A DNA stretch of 64,000 nucleotides, taken from contig NZ_CP108487.1 in NCBI RefSeq assembly GCF_036226525.1, forward strand, positions 1,364,001 through 1,428,000, written 5' to 3'. Source of the DNA: Kribbella sp. NBC_01245 (GTDB lineage: Bacteria > Actinomycetota > Actinomycetes > Propionibacteriales > Kribbellaceae). The notes under the pieces are model-generated. The model was not told where the DNA came from, searched no databases, and saw only the letters and a list, made by a program, of their open reading frames with translations. Below, piece after piece: positions 25,283 to 34,496 of this stretch (within the stretch, counting starts at the first letter, position 1; each line of letters begins with the position of its first letter). The position numbers and the translations under genes were made by a program.

Positions 25283-26617
25283 TCAAGCGCCCAGCAGGCT
25301 CTGGCCGCAGACGCGGACGACGTTGCCGTTGACCCCGGCCGAGGCCGGATCCGCCAGCCAGGCAATGGTTTCCGCCACGTCGACCGGTTGACCGCCTTGC
25401 TGCAGCGAGTTCATCCGGCGACCGGCTTCTCGGATCATCAGCGGCACCTTTGCGGTCATCTGGGTCTCGATGAACCCGGGTGCGACCGCGTTGATCCGGA
25501 TCCGCGGCGCGAGCGCCTGGACCAGCCCGATCACGCCTGCCTTGGAGGTGGCGTAGTTGGTCTGACCGTTGTTGCCGGCGATACCGCTGATGGACGCGAC
25601 ACCGACGATGGTCGCGCCGTCGCGCAGCACGCCCGAGTCGAGCAGATGCGCGGTGATGCGCTCGGGGGCGCGCAGGTTGACGTCGAGCACGGCATCCCAG
25701 ACTTCGGTGCGCATGTTCGCGAGGCGCTTGTCGCGGGTGATGCCGGCGTTGTGTACGACGATGTCGAGGCCGCCGTGGTGCTCGGAAGCGTGGGCCGCGA
25801 TCCGCTGCGGGGCGTCGACCGCGGTCACGTCGATCAGGAGCTCGCTGCCGCCGATGCCCGAGATCACCCGGCGCAGCTCGTTGGCCAACTGCGGCACGTC
25901 CGCGCCGATGACGGTCGCGCCGTCACGGGCAAGCGTCTTCGCGATCGCCTCGCCAATACCCCGGGCCGCTCCGGTAACGAGTGCCACCTTGCCGGCCAGC
26001 GGCGCCGCCGGGTCGTTGCCCCCGGCAACCGAGGCGGTGCCGACCCGGACGACCTGTGCGTCGACGTACGCCGATTTGGGGGAGAGGAAGAACCTCAGCG
26101 TGGAGTCGAGCTGGTGATGCGCGTCCGGCGCGACGTACACGAGATTGACCGTGGCGCCGCGCTTGACCTCTTTACCGAGAGAGCGCGTGAATCCCTCGAG
26201 CGCGCGCTGGGCGATCTGCTGCTCGGGGGTGTCGGCCAGCTCCGGCGTACGCCCGACGACGATGACGCGCCCGGCCGCCGCGAGCTGGCGGATGACGGGG
26301 GAGAAGAACCGCTGCAGCGAGGTCAAGTCCGCCGTGGACGCGACGCCGGTCGCATCGAAGACGAGCGCCTTCGGCCGGAGCTCGCTGGAGGCCACGCCCT
26401 CGGCCACCGTGCTGAACGAGGCGCCGATCTCGCGCAACAGCTCCTGGATCTCCTTGCCAGTATCAGTGTCGCCGACACCGCCGACGATGACCGGTCCGTC
26501 GATCACCGGCGAACCCTCGCGCCAGCGCGGCAACGGGGTCGGGTCCGGGAGGCCGAGGTTCTTGACCAGGGTCTGGCCGAACGGCGTACGCGTGAAGTTC
26601 TGGTAGCGATCAGTCAT
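25283..26617 (-). CDS. 3-oxoacyl reductase (FabG4-like)
   Basis: A 444-residue high-molecular-weight SDR. Residues 1-200 are a flavodoxin-like N-terminal half (VIVGGVGDTDTGKEIQELL region); residues ~210-444 are a canonical SDR with VTGAARGIGEAIAKTL for NAD(P) binding, NNAG-like HNAGITRD and the Ser-Tyr-Lys set in VASISGIAGN and TNYATSK. This length and two-part form matches mycobacterial FabG4 (3-oxoacyl-CoA/ACP reductase). It lies between the MaoC hydratase and the thiolase. Confidence 0.9.
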   Translation of the reverse strand: MTDRYQNFTRTPFGQTLVKNLGLPDPTPLPRWREGSPVIDGPVIVGGVGDTDTGKEIQELLREIGASFSTVAEGVASSELRPKALVFDATGVASTADLTSLQRFFSPVIRQLAAAGRVIVVGRTPELADTPEQQIAQRALEGFTRSLGKEVKRGATVNLVYVAPDAHHQLDSTLRFFLSPKSAYVDAQVVRVGTASVAGGNDPAAPLAGKVALVTGAARGIGEAIAKTLARDGATVIGADVPQLANELRRVISGIGGSELLIDVTAVDAPQRIAAHASEHHGGLDIVVHNAGITRDKRLANMRTEVWDAVLDVNLRAPERITAHLLDSGVLRDGATIVGVASISGIAGNNGQTNYATSKAGVIGLVQALAPRIRINAVAPGFIETQMTAKVPLMIREAGRRMNSLQQGGQPVDVAETIAWLADPASAGVNGNVVRVCGQSLLGA

Positions 26618-26630
26618 CTCTGGCTCCTGC

Positions 26631-27908
26631 TCACTTCTCGAGAATGGCGACGACGCCCTGGCCACCGGCTGCGCAGATCGAGATCAGGCCGCGACCGCCG
26701 CCGTTCTCGTCGAGCTGCTTGGCCAGTGCGGCGACGATTCGCCCACCGGTCGCGGCGAACGGGTGGCCCGCGGCCAGCGAGCTGCCGTTCACGTTCAGCT
26801 TGGCGCGGTCGATCTCGCCCAGCGGGGCATCCAGACCGAGGCGCTCCTTGCAGAAGATCGGGTCCTCCCAGGCCTTCAGCGTGGCCAGCACCTGCGCCGC
26901 GAAAGCCTCGTGGATCTCGTAATAGTCGAAGTCCTGCAGCGTCAGCCCGGCCCGCGCCAGCATCTTCGGTACGGCATACGCAGGCGCCATCAGCAGGCCC
27001 TCGGCACCCTTCACGTAGTTGACCGCGGCCGTCTGCGAGTGCGTCAGGTACGCCAGCGGTCGCAGCCCGTGCGCCTCGGCCCACTCGTCCGTCGACAGCA
27101 GCACGGTCGACGCGCCATCGGTCAACGGCGTCGAGTTGCCCGCGGTCATCGTGGCCGTCTCGCCCTTGCCGAAGGCGGGCTTGAGCTTGGCCAGCTTCTC
27201 CACAGTGGTGTCGGGACGCATGTTCTGGTCTTTTTCGAGACCGAGGTAAGGCGTGATGAGGTCGTCTTGGAAACCACGCTCGTACGACGCGGCGAGGTTG
27301 ACGTGCGAGCGGTAGGCCAGCTCGTCCTGCGCCTCCCGGGTGATACCCCACTCGAGCGCGGTCAGGGCGGTGTGATCGCCCATAGACTTCCCGGTCCGCG
27401 GCTCGGCGTTGCGCGGGACCTCCGGCACGATGTCGCGCGGGCGCAACTTGGTCAGCACCTTGAGCCGAGCTTGCGCGGTTTTGGCGCGATTGAGGTCGAG
27501 CAGCACCTCGCGGAGGTGGTCGTTGACGGCGATCGGCGCGTCGGACGCGGTGTCGACACCACCCGCCACACCCGAGTCGATCTGGCCGAGGGCGATCTTG
27601 TTGCCGACGAGGATCGCCGCCTCGAGACCCGTGCCGCAGGCCTGCTGGATGTCGTACGCCGGGGTGGTGGCGGCCAGTCGCGAGCCGAGCACGACCTCGC
27701 GAACCATGTTCCAGTCGCGGTTGTGCTTGAGCACGGCTCCGGCCACAACCTCACCGAGCTCCTCGCCGGCCAGCCCGGTCCGCTCGATCAGGCCGTCGAG
27801 GGCCGCGCCGAGCATGTCGGAGTTGGAGGCGTGCGCGTAATTCTTGTCCTGCCGCGCGAACGGGATGCGATTCCCCGCGACGACGGCAACCTTGCGGATC
27901 TCGGTCAC
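26631..27908 (-). CDS. acetyl-CoA C-acyltransferase (thiolase, FadA2-like)
   Basis: A 425-residue thiolase. The nucleophilic Cys is in IQQACGTGLEAA, the catalytic His in LAAGHPFAATGGR and the second Cys in ISICAAGGQGV. It cleaves or forms 3-ketoacyl-CoA in the cytosol. Starts at GTG 27908, overlapping the TetR stop by 4 bp (GTGA), and is followed by the reductase after 13 bp, so TetR-thiolase-reductase-hydratase form one operon. Confidence 0.92.
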   Translation of the reverse strand: MTEIRKVAVVAGNRIPFARQDKNYAHASNSDMLGAALDGLIERTGLAGEELGEVVAGAVLKHNRDWNMVREVVLGSRLAATTPAYDIQQACGTGLEAAILVGNKIALGQIDSGVAGGVDTASDAPIAVNDHLREVLLDLNRAKTAQARLKVLTKLRPRDIVPEVPRNAEPRTGKSMGDHTALTALEWGITREAQDELAYRSHVNLAASYERGFQDDLITPYLGLEKDQNMRPDTTVEKLAKLKPAFGKGETATMTAGNSTPLTDGASTVLLSTDEWAEAHGLRPLAYLTHSQTAAVNYVKGAEGLLMAPAYAVPKMLARAGLTLQDFDYYEIHEAFAAQVLATLKAWEDPIFCKERLGLDAPLGEIDRAKLNVNGSSLAAGHPFAATGGRIVAALAKQLDENGGGRGLISICAAGGQGVVAILEK

Positions 27909-28699
27909 GTGCTCTCTCCTGCGGCTCGGCTGTTTCGGGTCTTACTTGTCGCGGTCTTGCGTGGCTTGGTGCTGGCCTTTTGGCTCGGCTTCTGGTTCAG
28001 CTTTTGTTGTAAGGCGAGCTGGCCGACAGCGGTGGCGAGGGTGGCAGTGATCGCGGTCGCCCGCACAGTGGCGATATCGGCATGATGCACGACCGGATGG
28101 CCGGGAGTATCGCCCGACACGATCAGACCCATCCTGGCCATATGCATCGCGCCGAGCGTCTGCGTGTAGAGGTGGTTCGCCAGGTAGTCGGCGTCGACCG
28201 ACTCGAACACCCCAGCCGCCTGCCCGGCCCGCAGCACGGTCGCGATCCGGCCGAGTGCCGTGGCCATCGCCGTACCGAGTTTGAGCATCACGTGCTCGGT
28301 GATCTCGCCGAACAACTCCTCGCCCGTACGTCGGAGCAAACTCATTGCGCAGTCAGCGAAAGCGGGATACTCCAGGCAGAAGTCGACGAACACTTCGGAC
28401 AGCGCGCGCAACCGGTTCAGCGCCGTACGCCGTGAGTTGTCGATGCCGACCATGCGCTCGTCGAGCTGGCCGAGGTAATCCACCAGGGTGAGCGCGAAAA
28501 GCTCTTCCTTACCGGCGAAATGGCGGTAGATCAGGGCCTTGTTGATGCCGACCTTCTTCGCGATGTCGTCGATCTGGGCGTCGATTGCGCCGCGGGTGTC
28601 GAACAGCTCCCGGGTGGCCGCGATGATCTCCCGCTCCCGGTCGCGACGGCGCTCCGCCGTGGTCCGGCGGCGTCCGATCGCGAGCAACGCGGAGCTCAT
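27905..28699 (-). CDS. TetR-family regulator
   Basis: A 264-residue TetR protein. The N-terminal HTH is EIIAATRELFDTRGAIDAQI then IDDIAKKVGINKALIYRHF. A ligand domain of about 180 residues follows, then a long Lys/Thr/Ser/Gln-rich basic tail that is not usual for the family. It heads the lipid operon and is divergent from the acyl-CoA dehydrogenase gene, so it probably represses one or both; an acyl-CoA ligand is a reasonable inference. Confidence 0.88.
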   Translation of the reverse strand: MSSALLAIGRRRTTAERRRDREREIIAATRELFDTRGAIDAQIDDIAKKVGINKALIYRHFAGKEELFALTLVDYLGQLDERMVGIDNSRRTALNRLRALSEVFVDFCLEYPAFADCAMSLLRRTGEELFGEITEHVMLKLGTAMATALGRIATVLRAGQAAGVFESVDADYLANHLYTQTLGAMHMARMGLIVSGDTPGHPVVHHADIATVRATAITATLATAVGQLALQQKLNQKPSQKASTKPRKTATSKTRNSRAAGEST

Positions 28700-28742
28700 G
28701 CACCGATCTTAGTCACACCACTGGCTCCAAGTGCAAACGGTA

Positions 28743-28760
28743 GTTACACTCGTGGGTAAC
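28743..28760. promoter_or_regulatory. candidate TetR operator
   Basis: Inverted repeat GTTAC (28743-28747) / GTAAC (28756-28760) with an 8-nt spacer, in the 113-bp gap between the divergent TetR and acyl-CoA dehydrogenase starts. It is the only clear dyad in that gap, so it is the best operator candidate for the TetR protein. Confidence 0.5.
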
Positions 28761-28812
28761 ATCACTGTTGTACCCCTGCAGCTGTTCCCTGCTTGTTCCG
28801 GAGGATCCCCTG

Positions 28813-30144
28813 ATGACCGTGACGGACGCGAAGAGCACCGTGCCGCCTGCCCTGTCGGCTGACGTGATGACGCTGGCCGGCGAGTTGGCCGCCGAGCGCT
28901 CCAAGCCCGAGTGGCGGAAGTTCTCGCTCGAGCTGAACGACGAGCAGAAGGAGATCCAGGCCTGGGCGCACGAGTTCGCCGCGTCGGTGATCCGGCCGGC
29001 CGCCTCAGAGTGGGACGAGAAAGAGGCCACGCCCTGGCCGGTGATCCAGGAGGCCGCCAAGATCGGCCTCTACGGGCTCGATGCGAACATCAACCTCTTC
29101 ATCGACCCGTCAGGCCTGCTGATGCCGCTCGTGCAGGAGGAGCTCTTCTGGGGTGACGCCGGCATCGGCATGTCATTGATGGGCACGGGTCTCGCCAGCT
29201 CTGCGATCTTCTCCAACGGGACGCCCGAGCAGTGGAGCGAGTGGCTGCCGCGTTGTTACGGCACGCTCGACGACGTCAAGGTAGCGGCGTTCTGTTCGTC
29301 CGAGCCGGGTGCCGGTTCCGACGTGTCCGCGATCCGCACGCGCGCGACGTACGACGAGAAGACCGACGAGTGGGTCATCAACGGGCAAAAGGCCTGGGCG
29401 ACCAACGGCGGCATCGCCGACATCCACGTCGTCGTGGCGAGCGTTGACCCGACTCTCGGCAGCAAGGGCCAGGTCGCGTTCGTCGTACCGAAGTCCGAGG
29501 TCAAGGGCCTCGAGATGGGTACCAAGCTTAAGAAGCACGGGCTGCGGGCTTCGCACACCGCGGACGTCTTCTTCGACAACGTGCGCATTCCGGGGAAGAA
29601 CGTGCTCGGCGGCAAGGAGAAGCTCGACGCGCGACTGGCGAAGGCGCGCGAGGGCGGTTCGTCGCGGGGCAACGCGTCGATGGCGACGTTCGAGATGACG
29701 CGGCACATCGTGGGTGCGCAGGCTGTCGGTATCGCGCGCGCGGCGTACGAGTTCGCGCTGGACTACGCGAAGGGGCGCGAGCAGTTCGGCCGGCCGATCA
29801 TCGACAACCAGGGGATCGCGTTCAAACTCGCCGACATGGCGATGGAGATCGACGCGGCCCGTCTGCTGGTGTGGCGCGCCGCCTTCATGTCGGCGGCCCT
29901 GATGCGCGGCGAACAGCCCGACTACCGCAACGGCGAAGGCTCAATGGCCAAACTCAAGGCCGGCGAGGTCGCCGTCAAGGTCACCGAAGAGGCCATCCAA
30001 ATCCTCGGCGGCAACGGCTACACCCGCGAATACCCCGTCGAACGCATGCACCGCGACTCCAAGATCTACACCATCTTCGAAGGCACCTCCGAAATCCAGC
30101 GCCTCGTAATCTCCCGCGCCATCTCGGGGATGCGCCTCCGCTGA
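28813..30144 (+). CDS. acyl-CoA dehydrogenase
   Basis: A 443-residue flavin acyl-CoA dehydrogenase: [19 protein letters not shown] and [14 protein letters not shown] are the FAD/substrate segments, followed by [18 protein letters not shown]. The catalytic base Glu is in IFEGTSEIQ near the C-terminus. It oxidises acyl-CoA to 2-enoyl-CoA. ATG 28813 has GGAGG 8 nt upstream. Its last ~28 codons coincide with the left direct repeat of the 29-kb island, so the present 3' end may be island-supplied while keeping the protein intact. Confidence 0.92.
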   Translation: MTVTDAKSTVPPALSADVMTLAGELAAERSKPEWRKFSLELNDEQKEIQAWAHEFAASVIRPAASEWDEKEATPWPVIQEAAKIGLYGLDANINLFIDPSGLLMPLVQEELFWGDAGIGMSLMGTGLASSAIFSNGTPEQWSEWLPRCYGTLDDVKVAAFCSSEPGAGSDVSAIRTRATYDEKTDEWVINGQKAWATNGGIADIHVVVASVDPTLGSKGQVAFVVPKSEVKGLEMGTKLKKHGLRASHTADVFFDNVRIPGKNVLGGKEKLDARLAKAREGGSSRGNASMATFEMTRHIVGAQAVGIARAAYEFALDYAKGREQFGRPIIDNQGIAFKLADMAMEIDAARLLVWRAAFMSAALMRGEQPDYRNGEGSMAKLKAGEVAVKVTEEAIQILGGNGYTREYPVERMHRDSKIYTIFEGTSEIQRLVISRAISGMRLR

Positions 30145-30147
30145 CGT
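30061..30147 (+). repeat. left attachment repeat (attL-like)
   Basis: 87 bp covering the last codons, stop and 3 nt after the acyl-CoA dehydrogenase gene. It matches 59252-59338 with 4 mismatches (at the equivalents of 30065, 30108, 30127 and 30130) and a 42-bp identical core at 30066-30107. The core encodes [14 protein letters not shown], including the catalytic Glu. Confidence 0.88.
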
Positions 30148-30156
30148 TTCCGCAGG

Positions 30157-30439
30157 TCAGAGGTTGATTCCAGGCCCTCCGGCAGACAGGCCGCCATCCG
30201 GCTCCCACGTGGTAGTGGGGGAGCGGACGGCGGCCTGCTCCGTCACTGCTCCGTGAGACTTCAGAGAGAAGAGACGGGCCAGCCTGGAGTCCACAGCCTT
30301 CCGCGCCCGCTCATGCGAGGAAGGCAACATGTGGGTGTAGAGCCGGAGCGTGAAACCGGGGTCGCCGTGACCGAGATACTCAGCCAACTCCTTAATGTTG
30401 ACCCCGTCAGCCAGGGTGATGCTCGCGTAGTAGTGCCGC
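30157..30439 (-). pseudogene. integrase C-terminal fragment
   Basis: This minus-strand segment nearly duplicates 35583-35865, the last ~95 codons of the island integrase: it reads HYYASITLADGVNIKELAEY, GHGDPGFTLRLYTHM and an ending GGPGINL. It has no N-terminal or core domain; similarity stops abruptly at 30439. It lies 10 bp inside the left attachment repeat, where an intact integrase gene would be expected, so it probably marks an older element or a failed tandem insertion. Confidence 0.85.
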
Positions 30440-30471
30440 TTTGGCAGTATGGCGATCGCGCCCGGATCAAA

Positions 30472-30514
30472 GCGCTCTGCACTAGCTTGTTCTGCCGTCT
30501 ACAACGCAGAGTGC
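30472..30514 (-). terminator. weak hairpin after the STAND gene
   Basis: GCGCTCTGC (30472-30480) and GCAGAGTGC (30506-30514) pair with one G-T mismatch around a 25-nt loop. On the minus strand it begins at the STAND stop codon and is followed by a short TTTG. It is a plausible but weak terminator. Confidence 0.35.
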
Positions 30515-33500
30515 TAGGGGTACTCCTCCAAGAGTCCGGCTGACGCCCGCTCGCGGAGTCTGTCCGTGGTCGTCCGAGCCCACCGGACCAATTCTTCCGG
30601 CTCGCCGACGAGGCGATTCAGGAAAGTCTCGATCTCCGCATCGAGCGTTGGGGATTCGCCGCGCCAGTAGCTGACGAACACCGATGCGATCAGCGCATCT
30701 GCTACGGCTGCATCGTCAGGGAACTGAGTGATCAGGAAACGTGCCACCGGCCCGATCTTCCCGCCGCCCAGGCTGATAAGGGAGGCCACTACGGTGGCCC
30801 TCGCGCTGTCGCTGTCGATCCAGCCGGCGGCCGTCGCTACGTCCGCGGCTTCGCCCAGCTGACGTTCCGCCGCGTCGCGGAGCCGAGTTGAACCGGCCGC
30901 GATGCTGTCCATGATGCGTCGCCAGATGTCCGGATGCGAGGCGGCGCAACTGCTCAGCAGGTTCGGCTCATTGAGGTCGCGAGTCCGGACGCGGTACCGA
31001 CCGGACTCGATCAGGCCGATGACTGCGTCGATGAGGACGTCTGGCTGGGTGGTCAGTTGGCGCCGCGCGAGACGGTCCCAGTCCCATTCCTCCTGACGCA
31101 GCTGGGGGTAGTGCGACCGCTGGGCCACCAGAACCGCGACCAGAGGGTCAATGGCATCGATCCATGGCGGACGGCGGTACAGGAGGAATGATACGGAGTC
31201 GACAACCGCGTTGTAGTCGTCCTGGGTTCGAATCCGCTGCGACCAGTCGGCGACGAGATGGCGGAGGTCGGCCTCATCCAGCTCCCATCGACCAAACGCC
31301 AGGGTGGGTGCGCTGCTTGCCGCTGACAGGTCAGTGGCCAGCGTCAGAACGCGCGCCCATGCGGCGTCGCTCCGCGGGCCGCGCACCGAGATCCGCACCT
31401 GGCTGTGGCTGTCCATGCCAGCCCCTGCGCCTTTGTCGAGGAACCGGTCGAACGTGCCAGGCTGCGCTGCCTCGACTACCTCGAGATATCCGACCAGCCC
31501 CGCTTGGTCGTCCGGGGCGATCCGAGCTAGCGCGGTCTCGATGGCGGCGTCCTCAGCAGCGATGTCTCCTAGTACGTGTCCGATCTCGTACGAGGCTGGA
31601 GGTAGCTGCTCCAGGATCTCCAGGAGGAGGCCGACGCGGCGCGCCTCGTCCACCTCGTCGAGTGCAGCTCTGATTCGTTGCTGAAGTTCCTGTTCGTCCC
31701 GAAGTTCCCAACGGCTGACCTCGGCCAAGAACCGCACAGTGGCCTCGGGGCTCGCCGGGGGGAGAGATTTTGCAATTGTGTTCAGATCCTCGACAATCTT
31801 TCCGTCCTGGTCATCGTCGTAGAGGCCTTGTAGTTCCAGGATCTTCGCGCGCACTGGACCCAACTGCTCCTCCGGAAGTCGTGCCAGTGCGGGCGCGAGG
31901 TCGGACTGGAGGATGGGGAAGCCCAGAAGCGGATGGACCGCGTCGGCCAGACCCGACGCGGCAGCCTCGGCGACGCCGGTATCAGTATCGGTCGCCAGTG
32001 CGCTCAGGACACGGATCGCGCTCGCCTTGTAGTCCCAAGCATCGCCCCAGGTGGCCGGGAGCCCGCGGCTCTCGATGGCCATCCGGCCCTGCGCTCGCAG
32101 CGATCCGAACGCCAGCTCATCCGGGGCGACGGCGCGAACTGCCGCTGCGACTGCCAAACAACGTTCTCGGACATCGGATGACGACTGGAGTTGCTGCAAA
32201 TAGCCCTGTCGCACGGCCGGTGTCGCAGCGGTCGCCGGCAGGATCGTGCCGAACAGGCCGACGAAGCGGTCCCTTGGGGAAGGCTGCACATCGGAGTGGG
32301 GCACCGGGAGCGTACGCGCGATCCGCAGCAGCAGATTGGCCGCTCGGACAAAAGTCGCAGATCCCCAGGCGAGTCGCTCCAGCGCGTACTCCGCACCACT
32401 CCAGGAATCCATGAGCTTAGCAAGGTGCTCATCGGCGGTGGCCTCGAGCACCTTCTCGAGCCGTTCGCAGATCTCGTCGGGTGCCAGGACGGCCAGATGC
32501 GAGAGCAACAGGTCGGTGGCTCCGGGCTGATCCGGGCCGATGGTGCCAAGTCGGCCGTCCGGCCCGAGCACGTTCCGGACCGCCTTCTGGCCGGCCTCGA
32601 AGGCGCCGAGTTCGGCGGCTCGCTGAAACAGACCGGCCAAAACGGGCTCACTCGCCGAGGGCAACAGCCGGTCAAGGATCCGGTCCTGCAGAACGTCCCA
32701 GCAGTAACGAGCCAGGTGCGTGGCCAGGGGCTGCGGATTGACGCTGACCGAGGAGCCTTCACGCGTGAGCATTCCCAGATCGCTCAGTTGACGGATTGCC
32801 ATGCGAAAGCTGGTCACTGGGATGTCAAGGGCGGCGGCGAGCTCGTCCAGCTGCTCTGTCGATCCAGGTTGGTGCTCGACTCGCGGAAGGAGTGCGATTG
32901 CGGCACAGGCGACCAGATCGGCCGCTCCGGTGGGCAGGCCGTCGGTGATGTAGGTGTTGATGATCTGCGGGGTGATCAGGTCATCGGCAGTGGCCTCGGG
33001 ACGCTGGGTGAGTGCATCCGCAAGGATCTGAGCGAGGCGCGGGTTGCCGGCGCAGTTGTCGACGATGAACCCGACCTTCTCCTGAGACAGACCCGCTTGC
33101 TCGGACTTGATCAGCTTGGTCAGCGCTTCGTCCTCGAGCTGCTCGGCCATGAGCGGCGTACGACGGCCCTGGTACACGGTCGGTTGGCCGATGGTGATCA
33201 GCTTTACGGGTGACTGCACGCGGACAAAGCCGGCGAGCGCCTCGTGCTCCAGTGCCGAACACCCGTCGACGACCAGAACGCAGGTCCGCTCCTGCGTCTG
33301 CAACTGGCTCAGCAGACCTTCTGGAAGCTGGTCGTAGGCACCGACGTAGGCGACGACATCGGCATACGAGTGGTTCCGGAGGGCCTCCAGGACCGCCCGG
33401 GTCTTGCCGATTCCACTTACGCCTTCGATCCGGAGGTCGGGATAGTCCGTGCTCGTGACGAAGTGATCAACGACGCGCGCCAGTTCGTCTCGTGATGCCG

Positions 33501-34101
33501 AGGCATGCCATTCCGCTCGTAGCCGGTCGAGCTCAGCCCACTGAGCGAGCGGAATCGCGACGTTTCCGATTCCCCCGAGGAGGCGTGAGACAGCCACCGC
33601 CGGGTGCTGCTCGGCCCAGTCTGCGAGATCGCTCGCCTGCAGTACTTCGAACATACCCGGGAGGACCTTGATGCCCAGACTCGCGGCTGCTGCCTCGAGC
33701 GCTTCGCGTCGACGCGTCACCTTGTCGTCGGTCAGGTCAGCACCCAGCACCAGTCGGTAGGAGGCGCCGTTCCGGACTGCTTCGAGCGCCGCAGACGGCG
33801 ACTTCTTCTTCAACCTGAGCAGCTCCTCCTTGCAGTCTGCTGGTTCCAGATCGCCGGCCTTGAACTGGAACTTGCTGTCGCCAAGTGGGAAGTACCGTGT
33901 TTTCGCCGCGCCTTTGATGCCGGCGTCGATGCCGCCGTCGCCGATGTTCTCCGCGTTCGTCGTGGTGACCTGCCCGCCGTCCATCTGAGCAGCCGCGGCT
34001 TCGGCGCGCAGTAGGGCGTTGACGAACGGCACGAAGTTCTTGCCCAGCGACGTGATCTGCTCCGAAGACACCGAGAACGGTCCGAACGCACGATCAGCCA
34101 C
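30514..34101 (-). CDS. STAND NTPase with N-terminal Mrr-like nuclease domain
   Basis: 1195 residues from GTG 34101, chosen for GGAGG 6 nt upstream. Residues ~45-100 hold an Mrr/REase-like motif: IGDGGIDAG (Asp) and, 20 residues on, FQFKAG (Q-x-K). Residues 226-236 are a Walker A, IEGVSGIGKTR, with Walker B-like VLVVDGCS near 277, then a winged-helix-like segment (LAAALDIPVTSFRMAIRQL). About 700 residues of alpha-helical repeats follow. Nuclease-STAND-repeat is the layout of Avs antiviral sensors, in which the C-terminal repeats bind phage proteins and the nuclease degrades DNA. The Avs assignment is structural inference. Confidence 0.75.
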   Translation of the reverse strand: MADRAFGPFSVSSEQITSLGKNFVPFVNALLRAEAAAAQMDGGQVTTTNAENIGDGGIDAGIKGAAKTRYFPLGDSKFQFKAGDLEPADCKEELLRLKKKSPSAALEAVRNGASYRLVLGADLTDDKVTRRREALEAAAASLGIKVLPGMFEVLQASDLADWAEQHPAVAVSRLLGGIGNVAIPLAQWAELDRLRAEWHASASRDELARVVDHFVTSTDYPDLRIEGVSGIGKTRAVLEALRNHSYADVVAYVGAYDQLPEGLLSQLQTQERTCVLVVDGCSALEHEALAGFVRVQSPVKLITIGQPTVYQGRRTPLMAEQLEDEALTKLIKSEQAGLSQEKVGFIVDNCAGNPRLAQILADALTQRPEATADDLITPQIINTYITDGLPTGAADLVACAAIALLPRVEHQPGSTEQLDELAAALDIPVTSFRMAIRQLSDLGMLTREGSSVSVNPQPLATHLARYCWDVLQDRILDRLLPSASEPVLAGLFQRAAELGAFEAGQKAVRNVLGPDGRLGTIGPDQPGATDLLLSHLAVLAPDEICERLEKVLEATADEHLAKLMDSWSGAEYALERLAWGSATFVRAANLLLRIARTLPVPHSDVQPSPRDRFVGLFGTILPATAATPAVRQGYLQQLQSSSDVRERCLAVAAAVRAVAPDELAFGSLRAQGRMAIESRGLPATWGDAWDYKASAIRVLSALATDTDTGVAEAAASGLADAVHPLLGFPILQSDLAPALARLPEEQLGPVRAKILELQGLYDDDQDGKIVEDLNTIAKSLPPASPEATVRFLAEVSRWELRDEQELQQRIRAALDEVDEARRVGLLLEILEQLPPASYEIGHVLGDIAAEDAAIETALARIAPDDQAGLVGYLEVVEAAQPGTFDRFLDKGAGAGMDSHSQVRISVRGPRSDAAWARVLTLATDLSAASSAPTLAFGRWELDEADLRHLVADWSQRIRTQDDYNAVVDSVSFLLYRRPPWIDAIDPLVAVLVAQRSHYPQLRQEEWDWDRLARRQLTTQPDVLIDAVIGLIESGRYRVRTRDLNEPNLLSSCAASHPDIWRRIMDSIAAGSTRLRDAAERQLGEAADVATAAGWIDSDSARATVVASLISLGGGKIGPVARFLITQFPDDAAVADALIASVFVSYWRGESPTLDAEIETFLNRLVGEPEELVRWARTTTDRLRERASAGLLEEYP

Positions 34102-34496
34102 ACAACACCTCCAACTCACCTGGAACCGCCCACCCAGGACGGCACACTCACATTACCTGGGCTGTGCCACCCAACCCGGCGCGGACACGATCGTCGTAGA
34201 CCAAGTGCCCCGGGCGAGAGAATGGAGGTCGAGGTGTGCACAAGTACCGTCGGTGTTCCGTTGCTGTGCGCATCGATGTACAGGTGTCCCGGGTCGGAAC
34301 CCCGCGGGCCGGCTCCGGGATGGCGATCGACTTCGGACAGCCGGTGAGGTTATCGGGGGACGAGGTCGACACTGTCCGGGATGTCATCGACGAGTTGATT
34401 CCCACGTGCGGTGCGGAAGTAGTCCGAGGACCTGCGCTGACGGGATCCGCCTCGGAATCCCATGAGTTCAGATGCTATCCGCTGGGCTCGAGGGAG
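34102..34496. other. 395-bp gap with one doubtful ORF
   Basis: The gap lies between the STAND gene start and the end of the PLD gene. A plus-strand frame (34236-34637) could encode a protein containing MAIDFGQPVRLSGDEVDTV, but its last third is antisense to the PLD gene and no ribosome site is convincing. Promoter elements for the STAND gene should lie here; none is clear. Confidence 0.3.

Noticed and set aside
24896..27022. Long plus-strand frame opposite the lipid operon (708 codons)
   Set aside because: Antisense shadow of the MaoC, FabG and thiolase genes, each of which has complete motifs.
31221..31240. GGTTCGAATCC, a tRNA T-loop-like string
   Set aside because: It lies inside the STAND gene on the opposite strand, and no acceptor, anticodon or D-arm pairing surrounds it.
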